Assembly: GCA_013215095.1 (NCBI GenBank)
Contig: JABSPM010000076.1
Location: forward strand, 1-56,137
Length of the DNA: 56,137 nucleotides
DNA from: Flavobacteriaceae bacterium
Lineage (GTDB): Bacteria; Bacteroidota; Bacteroidia; Flavobacteriales; Flavobacteriaceae
Direction: 5' to 3'
This document shows positions 30,855 through 38,437 of this stretch, piece by piece. Made by a program: the position numbers and the translations under genes. Within the stretch, counting starts at the first letter, position 1, and every line of letters begins with the position of its first letter. The notes under the pieces were generated by a model. It was not told where the DNA came from, made no database searches, and was given only the letters and a program-made list of their open reading frames with translations.

Positions 30855-31262
30855 ATGTCAAAACAACACATACGTCTTTCGTTTTTTTCAATTTTAATCA
30901 CGTTTACAACCTACATTAGCTGTCATGCTCAAGAAGGTTCTGTCACTGTAAATCAGGACCATGAAATCAAACAGTTGTTAGCCTTAAAAAAAGACCTCAA
31001 TACGTCTAAGCTTAATTATAAGATTCAAATCTTTAATGGCAGTCATTCTGGTGCCTTAAAAGCCAAGTCTGATTTTGAAAAATTGTTCACCGAATGGGAT
31101 ATCGATTTGCAATATGAAACTCCAAATTATAAAATTTGGATTGGTGACTTTAGAACACGATTAGAAGCCGATCGTGCGCTCGTTAAGGTCAAAAAAGAAA
31201 TTCCAAACGCGTTTATTTTCAAGCCAAAACGCGACAATAAAAAGCAATTTAACTCACTATAA
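30855..31262 (+). CDS. Secreted SPOR domain-containing protein
   Basis: This 135-residue protein has a signal peptide ending near ISCHAQ (about residue 26). The C-terminal part is a SPOR domain: YKIQIFNGSHSGALKAKSDFEKLF...QYETPNYKIWIGDFRTRLEADRALVKVKKEIPNAFIF. SPOR domains bind denuded glycan strands of peptidoglycan, often at division sites. This short protein has only this domain, so it is probably periplasmic. It is divergent from actA; no functional link to respiration can be read from the sequence. Confidence 0.9.
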   Translation: MSKQHIRLSFFSILITFTTYISCHAQEGSVTVNQDHEIKQLLALKKDLNTSKLNYKIQIFNGSHSGALKAKSDFEKLFTEWDIDLQYETPNYKIWIGDFRTRLEADRALVKVKKEIPNAFIFKPKRDNKKQFNSL

Positions 31263-31349
31263 ACCTTTAATTTACAAATAAATAACACTAATAGGTTTCC
31301 ACGGTTTACATTCGTGATTAGACACAATATACCCATTTGATCAATACCG

Positions 31350-31439
31350 TTAAAACTGAATTTCACCTCCTTTTAAAACAATGTTACAGGCTTTCATATG
31401 CGGTTTACCATGCGCATCAAAGGCTATTGAAATGTCATT
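31350..31439 (-). pseudogene. Possible 3' remnant of a decayed gene
   Basis: Within the 0.65-kb gap between the SPOR gene and infB, a 29-codon open stretch on the minus strand reads NDISIAFDAHGKPHMKACN followed by IVLKGGEIQF and a stop. It has the look of a real protein C-terminus (balanced composition, beta-like pattern), but it is preceded by a stop in frame and has no start. The nearest resemblance I can think of is the end of Hcp/TssD-like tube proteins, but this is too weak to assign. It could be chance. Confidence 0.25.
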
Positions 31440-31539
31440 TTAGCATCGTAAACAAGGGACACATTACAATCGAAAAATGACATTACAGACACCATTAACA
31501 TGCGAATTGGCGTCCAATAATGATACTATTTTCTATTTG

Positions 31540-31851
31540 AAATTACTTGAATAAAACGCCTTTTTATCCTTTCTTTTTCAGCTAAAAAAAGACCGAAGCT
31601 AAGACTATGCTGTCATTTTCTAATCTATAATAAAGAAAAAATCATCTTTCTTTTACGACACTTTCAAACGGAAAATGGCACAAGACGCTACAAGCTCAAG
31701 TCGTTTGTGAATCATAAATTTTCAATGCTTCAGTCAGCAATACCATCTCTAATCCTTAATTACTCCATTAAAATGCGCTTTTTTGTGTTAGATAAAAAAT
31801 CATCATTGTGCTAATGTGTAATTTAGCAAAAGAACTGGTTATAAAACCTAT
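31540..31851 (+). repeat. Dispersed intergenic repeat, copy C
   Basis: The first module at 31550-31680 runs from taaaacgccttttt to acgacactttcaaacgg and aaaatggca. The second module, 31740-31845, starts ataccatctctaatcc, contains aaaatgcgcttttttg and ctaatgtgtaattta, and ends agaactggttat. The second module is about 104 bases with inverted ends (ataccatctct against ataaccagttct). It is the same module as in copy D but in opposite orientation. Confidence 0.72.
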
Positions 31852-31862
31852 AGCATAAAACC

Positions 31863-31889
31863 AAAAAAAAGCAGCCGTTGGGCTGCTTT
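31863..31889 (-). terminator. Terminator of the rimP-nusA-infB operon
   Basis: A 9-bp stem (31868-31876 with 31881-31889), loop gttg, is followed on the minus strand by eight T (counting the end of the stem). It lies 24 bases after the infB stop. This is a textbook intrinsic terminator. Confidence 0.88.
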
Positions 31890-31912
31890 AAATTTTATAT
31901 ATAAAAGTTAAA

Positions 31913-34819
31913 TTACTTCAACTTCTTCTTCACTTCAACCTCCTGGAAAGCTTCAATAATATCCAACTCTCTAATATCATTGTAGTTTTTAATTTGTATA
32001 CCACAATCGTAGCCTTTAGAAACCTCTTTAACATCATCTTTAAAGCGTTTTAAAGAGCTTAACTCTCCAGTAAATACCACAACACCTTCTCTAATTAATC
32101 GAATTCCTGAGTTTCTATAAATCTTACCATTTGTCACCATACAACCTGCAATAGTTCCAATCTTAGAAATCTTAAAGGTTTCTCTAATCTCTGCAGTACC
32201 CGTAACTTCTTCCTTAAATTCTGGAGACAACATACCTTCCATTGCATCCTTAAGATCATTGATAGCATCATAGATAATAGAATACGTTCTGATGTCTATT
32301 TCTTCTTTATCGGCAACTTGTCTAGCATTACCCATTGGTCTAACATTAAATCCAATAATTACCGCATCTGAAGCTGACGCCAATAACACATCACTTTCTG
32401 TAATTGCCCCTACGGCTTTATGGATAATATTTACTTGAATTTCCTCCGTTGATAACTTCTGGAAGGAGTCTGTTAAAGCCTCAACTGAACCATCCACATC
32501 TCCTTTGAGAATAATATTCAACTCTTTAAAGTCTCCTAATGCAATACGACGACCAATTTCATCTAGAGTAATATGACGTTGTGTTCTTACCGATTGCTCA
32601 CGCTGCAATTGCGTACGTTTTGCTGCAATTGATTTTGCTTCACGCTCATCACTAAACACATTAAACTTATCACCTGCTTGCGGTGCGCCATCTAATCCAA
32701 GTATAGATACTGGTGTTGAAGGGCCAGCTTCTATAACCTTATGCCCTCTTTCGTCTTGCATGGCTTTCACCTTACCGCTGTTTTTACCAGCTAAAACATA
32801 ATCACCTATTTTCAAAGTCCCTGCTTGAACTAAAATTGTTGACACGTATCCACGACCTTTATCTAGGAATGCCTCAACAACTGTACCTACAGCGGCTTTT
32901 GATGGATTTGCTTTTAGCTCTAATAATTCCGCTTCAAGCAATACCTTTTCTAATAGTTCACTTATACCTTGTCCAGTTTTTGCAGAGATATCATGAGATT
33001 GTATTTTTCCACCCCAATCTTCAACTAGCAAATTCATACTAGCAAGACCTTCTTTTATTTTATCTGGATTTGCTGTTGGCTTATCCACCTTGTTAATCGC
33101 AAATACAATTGGAACGCCAGCCGCTTGTGCGTGTGATATTGCTTCTTTTGTTTGCGGCATGATATCGTCATCTGCTGCGACTACAATAATCGCAATATCA
33201 GTAACTTGAGCACCACGAGCACGCATCGCCGTAAAGGCTTCGTGACCAGGTGTATCCAAAAATGCAATCTTTTGTCCACTCTCTAAGGTTACACCATAAG
33301 CTCCAATATGCTGTGTGATTCCACCAGATTCACCCGCGATAACATTTTCTTGACGGATGTAATCTAGCAAGGATGTTTTACCGTGATCCACATGCCCCAT
33401 TACCGTGACAATTGGTGCTCTGTGTTCCAACTCTTCAGCCTTATCTTCTACTTCTTCGATAGACTCTTCGATATCGGCTGTTACAAATTCTACTTCATAC
33501 CCAAATTCATCAGCAACAATACTTAAGGTTTCTGCATCTAAACGTTGGTTCATAGTCACCATCATACCTAATGACATACACGCTGAAATTACCTGTGTTA
33601 CCGAAACGTTCATCATAGTAGCCACTTCACTTGCGGTTACAAACTCCGTCACTTTCAGTAGTTTACTTTCTGCTGCAGCCGCTGCTAAATCACTTTCTGT
33701 CTTTTGACGGTGTTGATCTCTTTTATCTCTTCTATATTTAGCCCCCTTACCTTTCTTAGCTTTTCCTTGAAGTTTTTCTAGGGTTTCTCTTACTTGTTTT
33801 TGTACTTCCTCTGCACTTGGCTCTTCTTTAACAACCTGTGGTCGTCTTTGATTTCTTCCTTTGAAATTTCCTCTTTGACCTCCTTGGCGATTTCCTCCTT
33901 GGCGATTTCCTTCTGGTCGGTTATTACCGCCTTGTCCACCAGTTCCTGGCTTGCTAATGCGTTTTCGTTTTTTCTTAGCATCAGTATTTGCGCCTTGCGA
34001 TTTCTTATCGTCTTTCTTTTTCTTAGGTTTTTCAAATTGTGACAAATCAATTTTTTGACCTGTCGATTTTGGCCCTGTAAGCTTTTGATATTTTGTTGCT
34101 ACTTTTTCTTCAACAATTGGTGTTGCTTCTTTTTTAGGTGCTTCAGGCGCTTTCTTTTCCAACTGTTTAGGAGCTTCTTGCTTCTGAGTTTGTGGTTTTG
34201 GAAATTTCTTTTTTGGCTCAAGGTCAATTTTGCCAACATATTTAGGTCCTCTTAGCTCCGCTTTTTTAACAGGCTCCTTTTTCACCTCTTCTTTTTTGAC
34301 TATCGTCTTTGGCGTCTCCACCTTTTTATCTTCCACCTTTTTAGCTTCAACCTTTGCTTCTGTCACAGGTGGTTTTTCTTCAACCTTAGGTTTCTCGATA
34401 GTGTTTTCCACTTTTACAGGGGTTTCCTCTTTCTTTTCTTCTTCAGGATTTGAAGCTTTATTTTTAGAATCAAGATCTATTTTTCCAATTTGTTTCGGAC
34501 CGGACAATTTTGATTTGGCTTTAACAATCTCTTGCTTAGCTGCTTCTTCTTTCTGAAGTTTTTCTTCTAATTCGCGTTCACGCTCAATACGCAAAGCTTC
34601 TTTTTCTTTAAGTTTAGCTTCACTAACCTCTTGAGACTTAACCTTTTTACTCGCATCTGTCTGAAATTCATCAGAAAGAATACCATAAATTTCATTTGAG
34701 ATTTTGGTAGTAGGTCGCTTCTCAATTTCTACGCCTTTGGATTCTAAGAATTCCACAGCGCGATCTAAAGAGATGTTTAATTCGCGTAAAACTTTATTTA
34801 ATCTAATTGTTTCAGCCAT
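31913..34819 (-). CDS. infB: Translation initiation factor IF-2
   Basis: This 968-residue GTPase brings initiator tRNA to the ribosome. The N-terminus (1-50) is the IF2N helical domain, followed by a long Lys/Glu/Pro-rich linker (about 55-370) with three copies of an L-x-GPK...KIDL motif (105-116, 189-200, 247-259) and a Gly/Asn/Arg-rich stretch. The G domain follows with GHVDHGKT at 475-482, DTPGHEAF and NKVDKP, then domains II-IV ending [13 protein letters not shown]. It is the last gene of rimP-nusA-infB and is followed by a strong terminator. Confidence 0.97.
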   Translation of the reverse strand: MAETIRLNKVLRELNISLDRAVEFLESKGVEIEKRPTTKISNEIYGILSDEFQTDASKKVKSQEVSEAKLKEKEALRIERERELEEKLQKEEAAKQEIVKAKSKLSGPKQIGKIDLDSKNKASNPEEEKKEETPVKVENTIEKPKVEEKPPVTEAKVEAKKVEDKKVETPKTIVKKEEVKKEPVKKAELRGPKYVGKIDLEPKKKFPKPQTQKQEAPKQLEKKAPEAPKKEATPIVEEKVATKYQKLTGPKSTGQKIDLSQFEKPKKKKDDKKSQGANTDAKKKRKRISKPGTGGQGGNNRPEGNRQGGNRQGGQRGNFKGRNQRRPQVVKEEPSAEEVQKQVRETLEKLQGKAKKGKGAKYRRDKRDQHRQKTESDLAAAAAESKLLKVTEFVTASEVATMMNVSVTQVISACMSLGMMVTMNQRLDAETLSIVADEFGYEVEFVTADIEESIEEVEDKAEELEHRAPIVTVMGHVDHGKTSLLDYIRQENVIAGESGGITQHIGAYGVTLESGQKIAFLDTPGHEAFTAMRARGAQVTDIAIIVVAADDDIMPQTKEAISHAQAAGVPIVFAINKVDKPTANPDKIKEGLASMNLLVEDWGGKIQSHDISAKTGQGISELLEKVLLEAELLELKANPSKAAVGTVVEAFLDKGRGYVSTILVQAGTLKIGDYVLAGKNSGKVKAMQDERGHKVIEAGPSTPVSILGLDGAPQAGDKFNVFSDEREAKSIAAKRTQLQREQSVRTQRHITLDEIGRRIALGDFKELNIILKGDVDGSVEALTDSFQKLSTEEIQVNIIHKAVGAITESDVLLASASDAVIIGFNVRPMGNARQVADKEEIDIRTYSIIYDAINDLKDAMEGMLSPEFKEEVTGTAEIRETFKISKIGTIAGCMVTNGKIYRNSGIRLIREGVVVFTGELSSLKRFKDDVKEVSKGYDCGIQIKNYNDIRELDIIEAFQEVEVKKKLK

Positions 34820-34844
34820 AAATTGCCTTTAAAATAACTAAAAA

Positions 34845-36077
34845 TTATTCTTCAAATTCTTCTCTAAGAATTTTTATTACTTCTAAAATTGTTTCCTCCT
34901 CTAAATCAGTACGTTTTACTAAATCATCAACATCCTGTTCTAGAACACTTTTTGCAGTATCTAATCCTGCTTTTGAGAACTCTTCAATAATCCAGCTATT
35001 GATTTCATCTGAGAACTCTGACAACTCTACATCTTCTTCTACACCTTCCCTAAATACATCAATTTCATACCCTGTCAACTTACCTGCTAATCTGATATTG
35101 TGTCCTCCTCTACCAATAGCTTTACTAACTTCCTCTGGTTTAAGAATTACCTCTGCACGTTTTGTTTCCTCGTTTAATTTTATAGAGGTCACTCTTGCTG
35201 GACTTAACGCTCTGGTTATAAACAACTGGGTATTATTTGTATAGTTGATAACATCTATATTTTCATTCCCTAATTCTCTTACAATACCATGGATACGTGA
35301 GCCCTTCATACCAACACATGCTCCTACTGGGTCAATTCTATCGTCATACGAATCTACAGCTACTTTTGCTTTTTCACCTGGAATTCTCACAACATTTTTA
35401 ACATTAATTAAGCCGTCAAAGACTTCTGGTATTTCTTGTTCAAATAACTTTTCCAAAAATACTGGTGATGTACGCGACATAATAATTGAGGGCTTCGTTC
35501 CTTTAAGTTCAACACTTTCAATAACACCTCTTACATTCTCACCTTTTCTAAAGAAATCTGACGGAATTTGTCTGTCTTTTGGCAAAATAACTTCATTACC
35601 CTCATCATCGAGCAAGATAATTGCTCTATGGCGTATATGATGTACTTCTGCTGTATAAATTTCTCCAACCAAATCTTTAAATTGCTTATAGATATTGGTA
35701 TTATCATGCTCATGTATTTTTGAAATTAGGTTTTGACGCAATGCCAAAATAGCTCTACGTCCAAGATCAATTAGCTTCACCTCTTCAGACACATCCTCAC
35801 CTACTTCAAAATCTGGTTCTATCTTTCTTGCTTCACTTAATGAAATTTCTTGGTTTTCGTCTTCTACCTCATCATCTGCTACAACAATACGATTACGCCA
35901 AATTTCTAAATCTCCTTTGTCTGGGTTTATAATAATATCAAAATTATCATCATCACCAAACTTCTTTTTTAATGCATTTCTAAACACATCTTCTAAAATT
36001 GCCATTAAGGTAACACGATCTATTAATTTATCGTCCTTAAATTCTGAAAATGACTCTATTAACGCAAGATTTTCCAT
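34845..36077 (-). CDS. nusA: Transcription termination/antitermination factor NusA
   Basis: This 410-residue protein has the NusA N-terminal RNA-polymerase-binding domain, an S1 domain (GEIYTAEVHHIRHRAIILL...GENVRGVIESVELK), then two KH domains with PVGACVGMKGSRIHGIVRELGNENIDVI and EVSKAIGRGGHNIRLAGKLTG. A short acidic C-terminus of about 50 residues follows; the two acidic repeats of E. coli NusA are absent, as usual in this phylum. It lies 25 bases upstream of infB and 92 bases after rimP. Confidence 0.96.
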   Translation of the reverse strand: MENLALIESFSEFKDDKLIDRVTLMAILEDVFRNALKKKFGDDDNFDIIINPDKGDLEIWRNRIVVADDEVEDENQEISLSEARKIEPDFEVGEDVSEEVKLIDLGRRAILALRQNLISKIHEHDNTNIYKQFKDLVGEIYTAEVHHIRHRAIILLDDEGNEVILPKDRQIPSDFFRKGENVRGVIESVELKGTKPSIIMSRTSPVFLEKLFEQEIPEVFDGLINVKNVVRIPGEKAKVAVDSYDDRIDPVGACVGMKGSRIHGIVRELGNENIDVINYTNNTQLFITRALSPARVTSIKLNEETKRAEVILKPEEVSKAIGRGGHNIRLAGKLTGYEIDVFREGVEEDVELSEFSDEINSWIIEEFSKAGLDTAKSVLEQDVDDLVKRTDLEEETILEVIKILREEFEE

Positions 36078-36169
36078 AATTTCATCTCTTTGTATTTTTA
36101 TGTTATGATCTCAGATGAATTGTCAACGCTTCAAACCCATTGGTTTTAAACCTTGTCAATTGCATTGGA

Positions 36170-36634
36170 TTAGAATTTTATCTTCACTTTTGCTTCTTTA
36201 ATATTTTCATAAGCAATTGCAGCTTCTTTCTGAACAGTAACTTTACCCTTTCCAACTGGTTTTGGTTCTCTAGCTTTCCATTGTAGTACTATTTCTTGTT
36301 CACCTGCTTCTACTAATACGCCTTCAAATTTTTCTTGTGCCGTGGTTACAACATTCAGGTTTCTACCAATATTTTTGTGATATTGACGCTGATGCAACAA
36401 AACAGATGTTGCTCCAGCCGATGTAACCTCCAATGAAAAATCTTCTTCTTCTCTATCTAAATTATGCTCTATAGCTCTACTGATATAAATACAGTCTTCT
36501 ACCAAAACCCCATTGTCTCCATCAATAACAACGCGAATAGTATTATCCTCCAACATCTCAAAATCTATTAAAAATAAATCTTGTCGCTCTTCTAAAGCTG
36601 CATCTAATAAGTCTTGTACCTTGTTTTTGAACAT
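36170..36634 (-). CDS. rimP: Ribosome maturation factor RimP
   Basis: This 154-residue protein has the RimP pattern: an N-terminal alpha/beta domain with IRVVIDGDNGVLVEDCIYISRAIEHNLDREEEDFSLEVTSAGA, then an Sm-like barrel with RNLNVVTTAQEKFEGVLVEAGEQEIVLQWK. The usual family motif is EVSSPG; here it is EVTSAG. RimP assists 30S subunit assembly. It is the first gene of rimP-nusA-infB, with a strong promoter match and a terminator-like hairpin in its leader. Confidence 0.95.
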   Translation of the reverse strand: MFKNKVQDLLDAALEERQDLFLIDFEMLEDNTIRVVIDGDNGVLVEDCIYISRAIEHNLDREEEDFSLEVTSAGATSVLLHQRQYHKNIGRNLNVVTTAQEKFEGVLVEAGEQEIVLQWKAREPKPVGKGKVTVQKEAAIAYENIKEAKVKIKF

Positions 36635-36643
36635 TTTTTAGTA

Positions 36644-36670
36644 TAAAAAGAGGGGACTTCTCGTCCCCTC
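36644..36670 (-). promoter_or_regulatory. Terminator-like hairpin in the rimP leader (possible attenuator)
   Basis: A perfect 8-bp GC-rich stem (36650-36657 with 36663-36670) with a 5-nt loop is followed on the minus strand by TTTTTA, ending ten bases before the rimP ATG. It lies downstream of the predicted promoter, within the leader of the rimP-nusA-infB operon. There is no upstream minus-strand gene for it to terminate, so a regulatory role or transcript-stabilising role is suggested. Confidence 0.6.
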
Positions 36671-36695
36671 ATTGATTCTTTTTCTTACAATGATG

Positions 36696-36728
36696 CAAAT
36701 ATACAACAAATTAATTGATTTTCACAAA
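36696..36728 (-). promoter_or_regulatory. Promoter of rimP-nusA-infB
   Basis: The minus strand carries TTTG (36725-36728), 21 bases of spacer, then TATATTTG (36696-36703), an exact match to the Bacteroidota TTTG / TAnnTTTG consensus. Transcription would begin near 36689, giving a leader of about 55 bases that includes the hairpin at 36650-36670. Confidence 0.65.
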
Positions 36729-36784
36729 CCAATAAAGTTCATTTTTATTGTATCTTTATTGACGATTACAAATTAAACGACAAT

Positions 36785-37609
36785 ATGAAAAAAATACTTG
36801 TTCCTACCGACTTCTCCCAAGAAGCCAATCAAGCACTCCATGTTGCTGCACAATTAGCTAAAAAATACGATGCAGAAATCTATTTATTGCACCTTTTGGA
36901 ATTGCCTCTGCACCAAGTTGACGCGATGGCATCACACAGCGAACTCCCAGAAGCGATGTTTTTTATGAAGTTAGCCCATAAGCGTTTTGAAGAGTTGGCC
37001 AGTCAAGATTTTCTGCAAGGTATTGAAGTGCACGAAACTATAGAATTTGACAAGTCTTTTTCAGGCATTAAGGAGATTTGCCACAAACATGAGATTAATT
37101 TGATTGTTATGGGCTCTCATGGTGTTACTGGTTTTAAAGAAATGTTTATTGGGTCTAACACAGAAAAAGTAGTCCGTTCGTCTGATGTTCCTGTACTTGT
37201 TATTAAAAACAAACACGAGTCCTTTGACATTAAAGACTTTGTGTTTGCTTCTGACTTTAACAATGATAACAAGGAAACCTATAAGCAAGCGGTAAAACTT
37301 GCTGAGGCGTTTAACTCTAAAATACATTTGGTTATGGTAAACACTGCCAATCGATTTACAACTACCGAAGTTGCTAATCAACGCATTAACACTTTTATTA
37401 AAGACACAAGCTTTGAAAATTATTCTATCAATATTTACAACGACACAACCGTTGAAGAGGGGATTTTAAATTTTTCTAAAAGCATTAATGCAGATTTAAT
37501 AGGCATCAGCACACACGGCAGACAAGGCATTGCACATTTCTTTAATGGCAGCATAAGTGAAGATTTAGTAAATCATGCTAATCGTCCTGTAGTTACCTTT
37601 AAAATATAA
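36785..37609 (+). CDS. Universal stress protein, two-domain
   Basis: This 274-residue cytoplasmic protein consists of two tandem UspA domains. The first (1-145) starts KKILVPTDFSQEANQAL and holds the ATP-binding loop GSHGVTGFKEMFIGS. The second (about 150-274) starts DFVFASDFNNDNKETYKQA and has ISTHGRQGIAHFFNGS. Family members bind ATP or AMP and act in stress or energy signalling; the target is unknown. It is divergent from rimP. TATCTTTA at 36751-36758 is a near match to the -7 box. Confidence 0.92.
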   Translation: MKKILVPTDFSQEANQALHVAAQLAKKYDAEIYLLHLLELPLHQVDAMASHSELPEAMFFMKLAHKRFEELASQDFLQGIEVHETIEFDKSFSGIKEICHKHEINLIVMGSHGVTGFKEMFIGSNTEKVVRSSDVPVLVIKNKHESFDIKDFVFASDFNNDNKETYKQAVKLAEAFNSKIHLVMVNTANRFTTTEVANQRINTFIKDTSFENYSINIYNDTTVEEGILNFSKSINADLIGISTHGRQGIAHFFNGSISEDLVNHANRPVVTFKI

Positions 37610-37626
37610 GACGTCACGTCTCATTC

Positions 37627-37667
37627 ATATACAATACTCTAACAATTTCTGTTAGAGTATTGTATAT
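37627..37667 (+). terminator. Perfect 18-bp hairpin after the usp gene
   Basis: The arms 37627-37644 and 37650-37667 are exact complements with a 5-nt loop. It lies 18 bases after the stop of the stress protein gene, so it is likely its terminator, although there is no long T run afterwards and the stem is AT-rich. Confidence 0.65.
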
Positions 37668-37714
37668 ATACGTCTAAAATTATTTCAACTGCATATATCG
37701 AGTATAAAGCACAG

Positions 37715-37858
37715 ATGACAAACATTAAAAGTCAAACAATGGATGCCTTATCACGTGCTATTGAAGGTGAATTTAATCGTAAATTTTCAGAATTAGGAGA
37801 AAGTTCAGGAATAGGGTTTCGATTGGATAAATTAGCAGGTCTTGTTGAAGCACAATAA
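37715..37858 (+). CDS. Small open reading frame, 47 residues, unknown
   Basis: This ATG-to-TAA frame encodes MTNIKSQTMDALSRAIEGEF followed by NRKFSELGESSGIGFRLDKL and AGLVEAQ. It looks amphipathic and has normal composition, with no signal peptide or membrane segment. I do not recognise it. It may be a small gene or the remnant of a longer one, and it follows the stress protein hairpin with no clear promoter. Confidence 0.3.
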   Translation: MTNIKSQTMDALSRAIEGEFNRKFSELGESSGIGFRLDKLAGLVEAQ

Positions 37859-38171
37859 CTATAATGTTAGTAGTTTGATTTCAATAGAGATCGTATTCAT
37901 AAGAGACGAATCGATGGCATTGTTAAGCGTAATAGTAAATTTAATTTTTATGACTATTTAAATTTATACCATATCTATTTAAATTACGTCGTATCTAAAT
38001 CACAAAAAACAAAGTAGGATGTGACCACCGTCGCAAACACAAACCTTAACCCTAGATAACACATACTATTTGACATTAAAAGACATTCTGGCAATAACTT
38101 TGCTTTAGCTTGCTTCGACGATAAAGAAAATCTTTTTTAATTTACCGAAATTAAACACACACATCGAACAT

Positions 38172-38205
38172 AAAAAAACCCCATTCTTATACAGAACGGG
38201 GTTTC
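38172..38205 (-). terminator. Terminator of tRNA-Gln
   Basis: A 12-bp stem with one G-U type mismatch (38176-38187 with 38193-38204), 5-nt loop, is followed on the minus strand by a run of seven T (including the stem end). It lies just beyond the 3' end of the tRNA. Confidence 0.8.
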
Positions 38206-38214
38206 TAAATTATG

Positions 38215-38287
38215 TTGGCCTACTAGGGCTCGAACCTAGACTCTTCTGGACCAAAACCAGACGTGTTGCCAGTTACACCATAGGCCA
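38215..38287 (-). tRNA. tRNA-Gln (anticodon TTG)
   Basis: The minus strand folds into a complete 73-nt cloverleaf: acceptor arm TGGCCTA/TAGGCCA, anticodon arm TCTGG-TTTTGGT-CCAGA with anticodon TTG, and a T arm with GGTTCGAGCC. The first base pair is T-A rather than G-C, as is usual for tRNA-Gln. The 3' CCA is not encoded. It has a consensus promoter and terminator and stands alone. Confidence 0.95.
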
Positions 38288-38304
38288 TCATTGTAATGAG
38301 GGTG

Positions 38305-38335
38305 CAAATTTATAACAAAGTTTTATTTACACAAA
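38305..38335 (-). promoter_or_regulatory. Promoter of tRNA-Gln
   Basis: The minus strand has TTTG (38332-38335), a 19-base spacer and TAAATTTG (38305-38312), matching the Bacteroidota consensus in both boxes. Transcription would start about ten bases before the mature tRNA. Confidence 0.65.
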
Positions 38336-38437
38336 TATTTTTTTAAATATTTTCACCAACCTACTTAAGGTTTACTTAAAAAACTTTAAGTCTTAGTTAT
38401 TTATTCTTAAATTCGCTGCGAACAACAAACACTTATT

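Larger units (their letters stand above)
37610..38171. other. Gene-poor gap between usp gene and tRNA-Gln
   Basis: It contains a long perfect hairpin (37627-37667), a 47-codon open frame (37715-37858), and an 11-base direct repeat ctatttaaatt near 37960-37990. Beyond that, AT-rich sequence shows no recognisable gene. The region may hold decayed gene remains. Confidence 0.5.

Noticed and set aside
31127-31366. A 79-residue minus-strand frame overlapping the SPOR gene
   Set aside because: It is antisense to a real gene over much of its length and has no supporting motif; the short stretch noted at 31350-31439 is in a different frame.
34055-34556. Plus-strand frames across the IF-2 linker
   Set aside because: They are shadows of the Lys/Glu/Pro-rich coding sequence on the minus strand.
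38001-38171. Possible further gene remnant before tRNA-Gln
   Set aside because: Translations in all frames have frequent stops and nothing recognisable.
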